Below, in pieces: positions 47,175 through 60,778 of a stretch of 64,000 bases of DNA. The position numbers and the translations under genes are program-made. The notes below the pieces were generated by a model. The model saw only the letters and a program-made list of their open reading frames with translations, was not told where the DNA came from and made no database searches. Source of the DNA: Macrotis lagotis (lineage: Eukaryota; Chordata; Mammalia; Peramelemorphia; Peramelidae); the NCBI RefSeq assembly GCF_037893015.1, contig NC_133665.1:108001471-108065470 (forward strand), read 5' to 3'. Every line of letters starts with the position of its first letter. Position 1 is the stretch's first letter.

Positions 47175-47425
47175 TTTGTTGTTGTTTAGCCATTTTCCTT
47201 TTGTGTCCAATTCTTTGTGACCTCATTTGGGGTCATCTTTGCAAAGGGATGGAGAGTAGTTTGCCATTTCCTTCTCCAGCTCATTTTGCAGATGAGCGAA
47301 CTGAGGCAGACAGGGTTAAGTGACTTACCCAGAGTCATATAACTAGTAAGTGTCTGAGTTGGAATTTGAACAAAGATTTTCCTGACTCCAAGCTAGACTC
47401 CAAGTTAGACCACCTAGCTGCTCTG
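47175..47425 (-). mobile_element. MAR1-like SINE, antisense
   Basis: ttgttgtttagccattttcc, ttctttgtgacctcatttgg, ccttctccagctcattttgc and a degraded head with gaccacctagctgc. Confidence 0.8.
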
Positions 47426-49313
47426 AAAGGATATGAATACAAAGAATGAAATATATCCCTCCTCTTAAAATTATAAGGCCTGAATTCTAGTCCTGCCTCT
47501 TCTACTTACTATGTGACCTTAGACAAGTCACAATTTTCTCCTTTGTAGAATGGGGAGATATAGACTAGATATTTAAGACTTTGAGTTTTAAAATCCTACA
47601 ATTATTAGGGAGAAGGGGCCGAGAAATGAAGAAGCCTGGAATCATATTCTGTGTGGGCCAATCCATAGGAAACCTGCCTTAAAGCTGAGTCCCAAGAGCT
47701 CTTTTGGTTTAAAAACATCTGATATTTAGTTGCCTAGGCTGAGGTAGGAGGGAGAAGGTGGGCGGGTGAATCATAAAATATCAGAGCTAAAAGAAACCTA
47801 GAGATCAGCTTGTCCAACCCCCACATTTTAGAGATGAGGAAACCGAGAGTAGGTGAGGTCAAATGATTTGCCCAAGGCAAATAAGGAGAGCTGAGACTTG
47901 AGACCTACCTTTTCCATTCCTGTCTCAGCCCTCTTTCCAGGTCTCCAGACCAGAAATGATCCAGATGGCTCATCAGAGACCTCAGATGAGTTCTCAGTAA
48001 CTTTCTGACCAGAGCTACTTCCAAGGAGACCTGCTCAGTCTGGTCATGGTGAGCTCCAGGACTGAATACCCATTCCATAAATACTTAACTAGATATTGAA
48101 AAGGTCCCGAAGATCTGCAGATTGAAGCCCACTCATCCCAATTAGTATGGACAATGAATTCCATGAAGTGATCTTAAACATTTGAATTCTCCTTATTACA
48201 AGTTAAAATAATATAAAAAATGACACCTGATTCCAGCCCAAATGGAATTAAGCAGTGCAAATTCAAATAATATGAATTGGATAACTTGATAAGGTTTATT
48301 ACTTATAATTACTAACCAGGACTTAGATTACAAAACTCAGATCCAAATGAATTTGTGACTCATCCAAAGTCATATTGATAGGAAATGTTGGAGCTGGAAT
48401 TTTTTATTCCAAATCTATTGATAGCTGACTGCCTTTAATTTTGCCTAGAAGCTCAGGTGGGTACGTAGTGACTCCAAGCCCTCTCAGAAAAAAAATGCCT
48501 TCTTTATTTACTTTTCTCTCCCTAACTTGATAGGCTTCAGTTTTCATTAGAGATGGTTTAAGTCAATGGTTTAGGTCAGTAGTATCGATCTCATATAGAA
48601 ATGGGTCCCTGAAGGCTGCATGAGGACCTAAAAATGTCAAATTGATATTATCTATATTGTGTTGTACTTTTATTCATTATATGAAATATTTCTCAATTAC
48701 ATTTTAATCCAGTTTGGGCCACATTAGGGTGTTTCGAAGAAGATCCTTAAGAAAAATAGCTATTTGTATCTCCTGAGGTTCTTGGAGCTTCCCTATCTTC
48801 CCAAGTTGACTGTACAATTCTACAGGCTTAGGAATGGAGTGGAGAGGTGAAAAACATGGTTCTTCTCACTTATGACATAGAATATAGAAGGTTTGATTTG
48901 CTCATTCATATAGTGAACCTACCAGACTATGAAGTTTGCAGTGGTGAGGGCATTTTACCTTTTGCTTTCCTAGTGTCTAACCTAGCTCTGCCCAAAGTAG
49001 GTGTTTGTAAAATATTTGTTCAGTTAAATAGCATTGTTCCCCTGGGCCCTAAAAGTCAAATACGTGGCAATAGTTTAAAAACAGAACCACAAGATTCTTT
49101 CTTCCTTTTACAAAAGATACCATGAGCTTGTGTGTTTTCAGAAAATCCCCAACTTAGAAACGGATTGTCTCTATGTATCGGTTGCTTAAATTTCAAACAT
49201 ATTTTCCTGAAATAATGTTACAAATAATGTTTGGCTATATGGGCCAACTCACAAAAATCTATATAACCCACTGTATAATTGAAATGTTATTTAGAGTTGC
49301 CTTGAAAAAAAGT

Positions 49314-49470
49314 AGGGGGGCAGCTAGGTGGCAAAGTGGATAGAGTGCCAGCCCTGGAGTCAGGAGTACCTGAGTTCAAATCCAGCCTCAAACACTTAGT
49401 AATTACCTAACTGTGTGGCCTTGGGCAAGCCACTTAACCCCATTTGCCTTGCAAAAACTTAAAAAAATTA
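49314..49470 (+). mobile_element. tRNA-derived SINE
   Basis: gggggcagctaggtggcaaa to tttgccttgcaaaaacttaa. Confidence 0.9.
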
Positions 49471-51234
49471 TGTAGAAAATCATACAGCTATGAAACTAAC
49501 AAACTATCCAATACACAAAATCAACATTGTTCATTCTTATCCTTAATCCTGGTTCAGATGAGGAAATGAAGTTTTGATCAAAATAGAAGGCAGTGAGAGA
49601 CTTTGGGGAATGTTCTGAAGGGAAATATCAGAGGATTAAGAACATTAAAGGAACCTTACTTATTTCATATTCCAATCTTTTTTTCCCAAATTCGAAAACT
49701 AAGTCCCAATGGTTTAAAAAAAAAAAACTCACAAAGCGTAATACAGACCACTGTATTTCACATTTCTTCCTTCATATCATGTTGCCAAGAATGGGGTCAT
49801 TTCTACTGGAGGGTTTCTTTGCTAAATGATGATTCCAGTGTACTTAAGTGGAATCTTAGCTGGGTAGGTCCTCATCACTAAAAGGAAGACATAATCCCTT
49901 ATTCTATGCCAGACACTATGCTAAGAACTGTGGGTACAAGTACAATTAAAAAGAAAGATAGTCCCTGCCCTTTGACAGCTTACATTCTAATGGAGGCTGA
50001 CAACACAGAGCTGAAAGGAAGGGGTCTTGGTGACAAGATTCCCAGAGTCAGAAGCACAACCAGGAGAGGAATGAAACATGGTCAGCCTGGATCAGTCCTC
50101 AAATTGGTGGCTCTAGGAGGAACTTACCAATGGAATAAAGGGATCAGCACAGCAACAAGATGTTCTATAGTGAGAAGGTCCCAGACATTGAGGCAAATTC
50201 CAGACTGAGATGGAGCAAGCACCAACACCAACCCAGCAGCCCTCACCAGTATTTATTGAGTGTCCTTACTTCTCTCTTAGCCCCTTGTGGCAGAACTGCA
50301 CCCACTGTGCTCTTGAAGAACATGTACCTTAGTTGGGGAGATAAGGGCCTTTTAACACTTAAAAATGCTTAAGAGGCAGGTAAAGTCATAAAGATAGAGT
50401 GCTAGTGGTTCAGAGAAAGGATAGAGGACAATGGGTTTGGTGATCAGGGAAGGCTTCCTGTGCTTTGAGTATTAAAAGATGGATAAGGTTATATTGGTAT
50501 GATCATTGTGAGTAGATGTCTGAATATGTTAGCTTTTCACACTTACCAGTAAAATCTAAATGGTGTCACTGTTCCTCAAGGCATGGAGAATTCCAGAATG
50601 TCTAACCAGGGGGTAAGAGGGAGGGTTTAGAAATCATGGAAGACAACTGCCCCATTTTCCATGTGAAGGAACCAAGGAGGCCAGGAAGGAAAAGAAAAGG
50701 AATGGTCAAAACTCACACAGTGAATTAGTGGTAGACTTGAAGCTAGAACTCCTTAATTCCAAAGCCTTTGTCCCGTCCCCCCCCCCTCCCCGTACCTCTC
50801 CTGAGGACTGGGGAAAAGTTTGAGTTGATTCAAGCATTCAGTCATACAGGAAGGAGAGAGAGCAGGGCTGATGAGGATTGCCCATGGTAGGCACTTAATA
50901 ACTGTTTGCTTGAGTGGAATTAACAGACCCTGAGCCTTGCTGAGATATAATCCCTGCTTCTAATTGTAGTCTGGGGGCCTGGTCTCCATTTTGTGATGGC
51001 AGACTTGCCGCAGACACAGGGTCTCTTGGCTGCATAACTTCAAGTGGTTCTTGCGAATGAAAGCTAATTAAAAGAACCTTACAATTGCATGCTACAGCTT
51101 AATGAAATTTTTTTTTAAACTTCGACAAGATCCATAAATCCACCTGCCAAAGAATTGAGTTTTATGGAAAGGAAAGTGACCAAATGAGTTCTTCTGGTTC
51201 TTGCTTGCAGTCTGGCATTTCCAAAGTATTAGCC

Positions 51235-51455
51235 AATGATAATAATAATGATAATGATAACAATAACATCAGCAGCAACATCTCAGATGCATTTCCTGTG
51301 TTTAGATTTGCAAAGTATTTCCTTCACAACAACTCTGTAAGGTAATTAGTATACAATATTAGCAGTCCTATTTTTACAGAATAGGAAACTGAGTCTTGGA
51401 GAAGGTAGACCTTTTCCAGTATTCCAATGCCAAGTCTCAAGCCCAGATTATTCCC
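51235..51455 (-). repeat. MIR-type SINE, antisense, with (AAT/GAT)n
   Basis: gataataataatgataatga, then tttgcaaagtatttccttca, caacaactctgtaaggtaat and ggaaactgagtcttggagaa. Confidence 0.7.
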
Positions 51456-52185
51456 ACTACACCACTTTCTCTTTTTTCTTGGATCTGATTTTGTTGATCC
51501 TTTGGCAGGGGTTAGAATACCAGGACATGGCTTCCTTTCTTTCCCTGAGTTTGGACCAGAGTCCAAGGCTCCTCCATCCCTTTTTTCTGTTTCCACTTCT
51601 CTGTCCTCATGTTCATTACTTCCAGGAAAAGAATTATGTCATATCTCTCCCAGAGAGACACAAGGAATATTGGAAGCCAGATAGTTGGAGAAGAAAAGTC
51701 AGAGGCTGAGTAACCTTTCCTTAGGGATGTGTAATAAAGAGGATGGCCTGGGACACGAGGCCTGCTGTTCAGTGGTTATTTTAAACCCCAAGTCCTAAAT
51801 AGAGCCTTACAAGATTTCTGTCCCAGAGTTATCCATCACCACTATGTACTCTGGGATGAACCAGGAGGAGATGTGACCTTCCCTGCCACATGGATCTCTC
51901 TTTGCCTGAGCTCCAAGCATGCTAGGGATATCTGGGCTCTAGCCCAATCTATAACTTATCATTTCCTTTCCATACTTGTCTCTTTCTCCTTCTTTCTCTT
52001 TCACCTCTCCTTATAACTTGAGGGAAGTCTCTGTTCTCAGAATCAGCTCCAGCCTGACAGGCAAAGTGTACCAGCAGGAGTCAGGGTCCTGGAAATGATG
52101 TAGGGGTTCATAGAAACCCACAGCATCAGAGGCAGAAGTGGTCAACCAGTCCAATCCTGTCAATATTCAAAGGTTAGCCATCAAG

Positions 52186-52345
52186 AATTTTTTTTTAGGT
52201 TTTTTGCAAGGCAAATGGGGTTAAGTGGCTTGCCCAAGGCCACACAGCTAGGTAATTATTAAGTGTCTGAGACCAGATTTGAACCCAAGTACTCCTTGAC
52301 TCCAAGGCTGGTGTTTTATCCACTACACCACCTAGCAGCCCCCTA
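52186..52345 (-). mobile_element. tRNA-derived SINE, antisense
   Basis: ttttgcaaggcaaatggggt to cactacaccacctagcagcc; flanked by atcaagaatttttt on both sides. Confidence 0.9.
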
Positions 52346-52734
52346 TCAAGAATTTTTTAAATGCTTGATAGAATCTTTTATGAATACATGAACTGAATCA
52401 GGGAGCTTTCTCTTTGGCAATTTCTTATGACTCTTTCACAATAAGGACAGAAATAGAAGACCTGGTATAGTAAGTAGAAAAAGGGCTGAATCCAGAGGCA
52501 GAGCAACGGGATTCCAATTCTTTCCATGCTACTTGTCCTGAGTAAGTTACTTCTTGGGTCCAGATCGACCAGATGGCCTTTTACCTTAAATTTCAGTTTC
52601 CATGAAACAGGAAAGTGATGATACTTCACTTGTGGGAGATCCAAGATTAGAAGTCTGGACTCCTGACTCCATTCTATGTTCATTTTAAATCACAACTTTG
52701 TTACTTATCAGCAATGTGACCTTGAATAGATTAC

Positions 52735-52865
52735 CTAATAATAGTTCCCATTTCTATAGCAACTTTAGAATTTATTAAGGATTTTCTTCATAACAGCCCT
52801 ATGTGGTAGGCAGTATATGGTAGTATCCCCATTTTGCAGACGAGAACATCTTAGAGAAGATCATG
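52735..52865 (-). repeat. MIR-type SINE fragment, antisense
   Basis: aatagttcccatttctatag, cataacagccctatgtggta and cccattttgcagacgagaac. Confidence 0.55.
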
Positions 52866-53159
52866 TAACTAGGCTACATTTAATTGTTTTGTGTCTCTTT
52901 TCTCTTCTTTAAGAACATCTCTGGATTCTTATCTCTCATCTCCCCCTCCCTGCCCCCTTCCCCTTACTATGCACACATTTAAAACAAATGGCAACCTGTT
53001 TCACTGTGGAGGGAGATTGAGACCATCTTTTGGAAGCTTTAATTCCTTTCCTCAGTTTCTCTGGGTTGTTCAGGGACTGAGAAGAAGCAACTCTATTTTT
53101 CACTAAGGTTGAGTGACTTGCTTACAGTCATACAATCCTTTACCTGAACTCTTAGTCCT

Positions 53160-53565
53160 GTTGTCTCCCTTTCTCTTTCTGGATCACATTCTATACTCAT
53201 CCTTTTACTTGCAAACCTTCCATTTATCCTTCTCCACTGACTCCTCTCTATTTATCTATAAGCATTTTTAAGACTCCCCCTTTGCTAAGAAAAGCCTTCT
53301 CTTGATCCTTCCACCCTATCTAACTATGATCTCATCTCTCACCATCTATTCAGACTCAAATTTCTCTAGAGATTCTGTACCTGATGCCTTTATTTTTTCA
53401 TCACCCTCTCCACAACCACTTGTATTGACTTTTTTTCCTTATTTCTCTAGAAGCTGCTTTTTAAGAGTTATCAGTAGATTATTCTTATCAACACATTCAG
53501 TGGCTTGTTATAATCCTCATTTTCCTTGATCTCTTTGTGGAGCCATTCATCTTTCTGAATAAAAT
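53160..53565 (+). repeat. LINE-like fragment, family unclear
   Basis: tttgctaagaaaagccttct, attcagactcaaatttctc and ttcagtggcttgttataatc suggest old LINE sequence, possibly L2-related, but no decisive motif was found. Confidence 0.3.
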
Positions 53566-53609
53566 CCACTTACTCAACTTCAGGACCACTCCTAGAAACT
53601 TCTACCCAT

Positions 53610-53787
53610 GGGTTGTTTTTTTTTTTGCAGGGGGCAGGGGGGGGGGCGGTTCAAGGCAATTCGGTAAAGTGACTTGCCCAGGGTCACACAGCTAAGTAAT
53701 TGTTAAGTATCTGAAGTTGGATTTGAACTCAGGTCCTCCTGACTCCAGGGCCAGTGCTCTATCCACTGTGCCACCTAGCTGCCCCCT
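53610..53787 (-). mobile_element. tRNA-derived SINE, antisense, with G-run
   Basis: Poly-T, a G-rich insert (gggggggggcgg), then caaggcaattcggtaaagtg to ctgtgccacctagctgcccc; ctacccat flanks both ends. Confidence 0.9.
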
Positions 53788-53879
53788 ACCCATTTTTTCC
53801 CCTAGACTTCTCCTTCTAAGTCAAGCAAAACAAATATAATCCCATTTTCCCATGATGACCTTATAGATATTCGAAGGAA

Positions 53880-54120
53880 GCAGTCTATTAATAGTAATTG
53901 GTATTTAGATTAGGCTTTCAGATTCTACAAAATACTTTACATACATTCTCATTTCATTCTTACAATAATCCTGTAAGAGAGATATTGTGAGTTTTACTAC
54001 CTTCATTTTACCAGTGAAGAACCTGAGGATTAGGGAGATTGTGATTGCTCCTGGTTTCTATGCTAACAAATGTCAGAGGTGGGATTTGAATTTAGGGTTC
54101 TCCTGAGTTCTCTTTCTACC
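53880..54120 (-). repeat. MIR-type SINE, antisense
   Basis: tctacaaaatactttacata, attcttacaataatcctgta and cattttaccagtgaagaacc. Confidence 0.65.
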
Positions 54121-56027
54121 CCATATCTTCTCTATATCCAGTCCTTGTAGTTAGTCCCATTGGAGGAATGCTAAAGAATTTAGAAAGTGCATGGTGTGAC
54201 AGTAGAAATGCAGATGGCATAAGACTTGGATGACCTGACTTTGAATTCTGCCTGCAGTGTGACTTCAGATTAGTCACCTTACCCTCCTTGCTGCACTTGC
54301 ATTCTCTGATCAAGGAAAGGAATTATACCTTTCCATCTCTCAGGGCATTGTGGAGAAAGTCCTTTGTAAACCTGAAAGAAATATTGAAATGGCAATATTA
54401 GATCTGGTCCTTGCCTTAGAGTGAGAGTGAGATGAAGCCCTGAAAGAACAATTAGCTGCTGGTCTAATGAGCTAAAATAGCCTAGAAATATTTCCTGGAA
54501 AAGAAGAAATTGGAAATGGAGTTTGAAATGTAGATATATTTTGAATGAATGAAGAGAAAGCAGAGTGCATTCTGGGTGACAGACAACTTTAGAACTGTCT
54601 AATAGTGGAAAGACCACTTCAAGAGAGATGGTGGATTTCCCTTTCTTGGAGGTATCCAGGTAGGGGTCTTAGATGGTCTCTTGTTGATATGTGGAGATGC
54701 TTTTCAGGTATGAGTTGGACTAGATGACCAGCTGTAGAGGTCCCTTGAAACTCAAATTCTTTGAGCAAAAGTTTGAAGATGGAATGGGTAGTGTGTATAT
54801 GAAATAGTGAGGAAACTGACTGGAGAAAGAACGTGAATTGGGTGGGATACAGATTTTGGAGGGCTTTGTCCTAGAGGAGTTTGTCTATGGAGTTCTAATG
54901 GATACAAGACTTGGCTGCCTGAGTACTTCCAGACTAAGACATCTCAGATGCTACTGGCAAGAACCAGCAGCATCTGGGGCAGCAGACGGAACGATGTCCT
55001 CTCCTCATTCCTCTGTGCCAATAGATGCTTCTGTGCCCCATTGACAGGGCAGAGGAAAGGGCAAATAGGATAGTGAGGATATGGAAAGGAGGGGATGGAA
55101 CTTGAGTGCTGTTATCTCCATCCATGTGTATCCCTTACCTCGGTTCCCTGGGACTTTTTTAGGTCTTATTCAGGCGGCTGCCACTGAATAATGGTGGCTT
55201 GCTCCACTGGCCAAAAGTGATTGTGCTTGGGGCACGTACTTAAAAGCCAAGTTTACATTCTGTGTGCTGTTTGAGCTTTCTTGGGTCTAGACCTTAAGGG
55301 GCCTACTGGGCTCCATTAGTTAAGGGAAATGGACTCATTTGGAGGCAAATGGCCCCGGACCCACTTAGCTTTGTAAGGAGCTCATAGACTTTCTTCCTCA
55401 CTTAATTTTTCTCTCCATAAGGAAGAATGTCTCTGACATTAGTGGTGACTGCTGAGAAGCTGGCACAGATGGGGACTGCTCAGTTGTTTATTTTTACAGG
55501 GCTATAATGCTTTCAAAATGCTTTCAAATGCATTCTCATATCTGATTGTCAGGACAGCAACCTAATGAGGCAGGTAAGACAAGAATCAACCCAATCTTCA
55601 ATTGGAGAACTAGAGATAAGAAGGATTTTCACTTACCTAGTAAGAGGCGAAACTAGCACTGGAACTCATGTCTTTTTCATTTAAATTTTTATTTTTACAT
55701 TTTTACTAAAATTGTCCTTTTTAGAAGCCAAAAATATGTCTTAATTCAAGGACTGTTCTGGTGGAATCAGCTTCATCAAGACAAACTAAAAATCTTCCAC
55801 TTAGAGCTCCTGACAAAGGATCAGCATTCTTGGTTGTTGGATTCAGTTTTTACATCTAAGAAATAGGGGGACTATTGATGATATTAAGAAATAGCAAGAA
55901 GTTTTATCAGCATACAATACATACAGCTGAGGCATAGGGAGACAACATGGATAGAAATCTTTGTATTGGCCATATTGGAAAGTTTTGTCATGGAATCATA
56001 ATATTATAGATTTAGAGGTAGAAGGGA

Positions 56028-56255
56028 CCTTTGTTAATGTTTAGTTGTATCCAACTTTTTTTGACCTCATTTGGAGTTTTCTTGGTTTGTTATGTCCAGC
56101 TTATTTGACAGATGAGGAAATTGAGACAAACAAGGTTAAATGATTTGCCCACAGTCATACATCTAGTATATATGAGAAGCAAGATTTGAACTCAAGTCTT
56201 CCTGACTCTAGGTTCAAGTCTATCTGCTGTGCCACCTTACTGCCTCTGAAAGGGA
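56028..56255 (-). mobile_element. MAR1-like SINE, antisense
   Basis: aatgtttagttgtatccaac, tgacctcatttggagttttc, ttgacagatgaggaaattga and tctgctgtgccaccttactg. Confidence 0.8.
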
Positions 56256-58439
56256 CCTTAGAGATCATTTAGCCTAGTCCCTTCTTTACAGCGTAGGAAA
56301 CTGAGAGTAGAAAGGACATACTTAGGGTCTCATAGGTAGTGAATGGCAGAGCCAGTAATGAAACCCAGATCTCCTCATAAGAAAGCCAGCTCTCTTACCA
56401 CCACACCTTAGTCAAACTTAACAACACTTTGAAGTGAGTCATTAAAGGCCATTAAAGAAAGAGGGATATTCCCTGTGTTAATAGAAGTCATGAGCCGGTC
56501 CATGCAGAGTCAGAAAAACATTTAATTTCCCATACTGTGGGAGTCACTGAGCCTTCCTTAGTGCCTCAAGGACTGGGTGCAGTAGCTATGGCAAGCTGTA
56601 GCTTGTCTACGCTGTGGGCTAGATGAGAATATCTGAGGGCCTTGAGGGTGGGGTGTTACTTCTGGGACTTTCTGGTTTTACAATATCCTCTTTTTCCTCC
56701 TCCCCCATTCCCCCTTCCTCATCCTCAACTCCCATTTTAAAACTTGTTGATTCTAGCCTGACACAAAAACAACATGAATATTAAATTAGCAAGAACTGCC
56801 GGGCCAGGAAATGGTAGTACCCTTGGCAACCACCAGATAGACAAGAGGAAGTCTCTGGAGTTTCCAAGCCCAGTGACTGTGATTCCCCACCCTGTAGGTC
56901 TTCTGATAGATTCAATGATGCAAGATAAATCACTATGGGATTTAAATGTTTAATTTTTAAAGAGGAGTTTTGACTGGATAATACTTAACAAGGAAAAATA
57001 AACCTCTGATGGAGGACTTTGGACAGTAGGTGAATGGAATTCTTTGAGGATGAGGCACCCTTTCCAAATCCCTTGGCATAAACCACATGTCTATCACTCA
57101 TTCCCTTCATGGAGGAGGCAGCCCTGGAAAAGGTTTCTCCTGATTGGTGGCATTCCCAAGTCAGCAGTTCACCTGGGATATGTGTACTCCCCATAATCCT
57201 TTGTCTAAGAAGTTTTGTTCAGCACCCAGTGAAGGAGCTTTTGGTTGTTCAAATTTATCTTCTGGGAGCTTCACACCCACTTGCCTTTGTAACATTGAAA
57301 AGCTCTATTTGCAAACTGGTTTCTGTCAGTTCTTATCTCGCCTTTTGACTTGTTCTAAGACCTCAGCTAGGTCACTTTCCCTTTTCAAGCTTTCATTTCC
57401 TCATTGGCTAAACAAGGATAATAATATCTTATCTACTTTGTTCTGTTGGTCAGACAGAGCCAGTGCACAGATTATAGGCTATAGAATGTTAGAAGAAATT
57501 AGCTAGAAGAAACCTGAGAGATCATTTAGTCATAATCTCATTATATAGAGGGGCAAACCTAGACCTAGGATAGAGAAGTAATTTAGTTAAGGCCACAGAT
57601 GAATTATTATTGGCCCAACTGGGACTGAATTCCAGACTTTTTGACTCCCTGGACTTCTCTTTCCACTACATCCATCTACCTCCTAAAAGAGATAATAGAT
57701 GTGAGGATATTTTAAACTGTAAGAAATTATCTTTAAGGTGACTAAAACCTCATCAAATTATGCGATAAAACTTCCTCTAGTGTGTATGTGTGCCTAAACA
57801 TGTAATGGTACATGTATACATATGGATATGGATAACATTGATACATGTATATCTATACATGTAAGGTACATGCATATCTATCTCCTTTAACTTCTCTTTT
57901 GTTCCCTATAACCTTAGGTGATACTTATTCTCTTTTGGGAGATGAATTAATTGGACCTCAGAAAACTTCAAGTGATTTGCCTTTTGGGAAAATGGCCAGG
58001 TTAAACTTGCCAACTTGCTCAATATCAACACCTTACAGATCCTGGAATTTCAGAGTAGAAGAAGATTGTTTAACCCTTTTTTTCCCCAGATGGGAAAGTT
58101 GGGGCCCAGAAAAGGAATTTATAGTTCACTATTCTTTCTACTCTGTCAAGGCTGTTTTCTAGAGTACTCCTTCCAGATTCCTAGGAAAACACCATTCATT
58201 TATTTGTTCAATCAGTGTTTATTGAGTATATAATATGTATTTAGCTCTTTGTAAGTTACAAAGAGTATGACATAGGACTTTACTGTTAGGGAACACACAG
58301 TCTCTGAAATCCTTTCCAACATTAAGATCCTATAGACCTGGTGACCTTTTGAAATAGTAAACAGTTCAAAACTTGTATGTATTAAATATTAAATAAAACA
58401 AGTATGCATTAAATAAGAAATGTCCACAAGGCCCTTTGA

Positions 58440-58735
58440 TAATGTGATAATGTATGTCCTTAATTCTTGAAGAACATAACATCAGGGAAGTGATGACACA
58501 ACAATCTCATGATTTGAGTCACCAGCCTTACTTTCTCCTCCAGAGTCATCTGAATCCAGTGGCTAGATATGGATCAGGCTGACTGGAGAGGGCCTTGGAT
58601 GTGAGGCAATCAGGATTAAATGACTTGCCTAAGGTCACAAAGCTAGTCGGTGTCTGAAGCTAGATTCAAACTTTCATCCTCCTGACTCTAAGGCCAGTGT
58701 TCTATTCACTGTGCCACCTAGCTGCAGGTAGAGGT
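58440..58735 (-). mobile_element. Composite SINE, antisense
   Basis: tgtccttaattcttgaagaa, tctcctccagagtcatctga, gtgaggcaatcaggattaaa and tcactgtgccacctagctgc. Confidence 0.8.
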
Positions 58736-59439
58736 TCTTTGAATTAACAATAGGGAGGTATTCTTGTGGTCTGAGGTGGTCAAGGAAATTATTTCCTTCT
58801 GGAAATTATTGACTTTCCTTGAAAAAAGATGAAGGAAATGTTTTCCTTTACTGAGATCTACCATTCATGAACTCCATGGACTTCTGTAGAAGGCTTCTTC
58901 TGTTTGTTGGGCTTTTTTTGGGGGGGGGGGTAGCATTGTTTGCTTGTTTTTCCTGGGCTTTCATAGAATATAGAATGCCAGAGCTTAGAGAGACTATTGA
59001 ATATAGTTAGACCTAAGAGATACATCACAGAAGAAAATGTAAAACAGTAGAGGTATGACAACAGTTAGAACATGGAATATTCTACATGAGAGTTGGAAAA
59101 GACTTTGGAGACAATATCGTCCAGCCCCCTCATTCAAAGACCAATCAGCCATGATACAGTAGCTAATGTGATTAGGAAGATTCTGACAGAAGACTTGTTA
59201 AGATCATAGTCTCTGTCCAGTCCTGGCCATGACCATTTAGCCATGTTGACACATTATATATACATATATCATTCTCCAAGGCTTTTTGCTCTTGAAGAAC
59301 TCAGGAGAGTTGATCAAAAAAAGGAGTCTAAGAGTATAAAGAAGAGGTAAAGTCATGTTACAAAATATTTAATGTCTGAGATAACTAGACTGGTGAATCT
59401 TTACTGATCTCCTCCATGTGAGTATTCACTCCACTACAC

Positions 59440-59725
59440 TGATATTTTCCTCCCCAACCACCAACTCTAGAATCCTAGACTTCCTTTAAGATCCAGCTGA
59501 AGGCCCCCTCCCCAGGAGGCTTATCCACATTTCATGTCTCACATTATTTTCAAACTATCTACATTTATCTTGTATTCATATATTTTGTTTTCTCCTTTAA
59601 ATATAAATATCTTAAGGCTTGAAAGTCAAGGAATTAAATTTTTAAAAATGTTTTCTCTGTGCTTTTCATAATGTCTGCTACATACAATTTAATAAGTGCT
59701 TGTTGACTGATTGATTCTTGGGAAA
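59440..59725 (+). mobile_element. L2 LINE 3' end
   Basis: cttcctttaagatccagctg, aaggccccctccccaggagg and a closing aataagtgcttgttgactga. Confidence 0.65.
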
Positions 59726-59824
59726 ATTCTAGAACAGGTCATTACAAAGAGGATTGGCAAGCACCTCCAAAAAGAAAGGGTGGTTTACCAGGAACCAGCA
59801 AAAATCTGTCAAGAGTGAATCATA

Positions 59825-59982
59825 GAGGACACCTAGGTGATGCAATGGATAGAGCACCAGCCCTGGAATCAGGAGGACCTGAGTTTAAATCCATCCTCAG
59901 ACACTTAATAATTGCCTAGCTGTGTGACCTTTGGCAAGTCACTTAACCTTATTGCCTTAAATTAAAAAATAAATAAATAAAA
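59825..59982 (+). mobile_element. tRNA-derived SINE in CR1/L3
   Basis: gaggacacctaggtgatgca to ttgccttaaattaaaaaata; agtgaatcata flanks it at 59814-59824 and 59983-59993. Confidence 0.92.
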
Positions 59983-60513
59983 AGTGAATCATAACAGATT
60001 AACCTTATTTCATTCTTATTAGAGTCACTACACTGGTAGATCAGAGAAATACTATAACCATAGTTCCTTTAGATTTTCACAAACATTTTTAATAGAGCAT
60101 CCCATACTGTTCTTATGGAGAAGAAGAAGGAAGGGAATATGGACTAAATGGTGGTACATAGATGGAATGAGAACTGGTTGTATGATCAGATGAAGTCAGA
60201 ACTGGTTTCATGGCAGAACTCAAAGAGTAATTGTAAATGGTTCAATATCAATATACAGGAGGTCCACAGTCTAGTATCCCTGGAATCTGAATTCCACCAT
60301 GTGACTTGGTTAAAGGCATAAATAGCATGCTACTTGAGAGGGATCTGCATGACAGATCTCCAAAAGATCTTAATAGATTGAATCTAAATGATAAGATAAA
60401 ATCCAGTAAAGAATAAATACAAAGTCTTACATGGTTAAGAAAATATCAACTGCTCAAGTACAGGTTGGGAGGCAGAATAATTTGGTGGTAGCAGTTTATT
60501 GAAAATGATCTGG

Positions 60514-60666
60514 GGGCGGCTAGGTGGCGTAGTGGATAAAGCACCGGCCTTGGAGTCAGGAGTACCTGGGTTCAAATCCAGTCTCAGACACTTAATAATT
60601 ACCTAGCTGTGTGGCCTTGGGCAAGCCACTTAACCCCATTTGCCTTGCAAAACCCTAAAAAAAAAA
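60514..60666 (+). mobile_element. Young tRNA-derived SINE in CR1/L3
   Basis: gggcggctaggtggcgtagt to ttgccttgcaaaaccctaaa; aaaatgatctgg flanks it at 60502-60513 and 60667-60678 without mismatch. Confidence 0.95.
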
Positions 60667-60778
60667 AAAATGATCTGGAAGCTTAAGTGGACTGCATGCT
60701 CAAGGAGTCAGCAGTGTAATATGGCAATCAAAAAAAAAAACTAATGCTAACTTTGACCCATTAAAAGGGAATCAAGAG

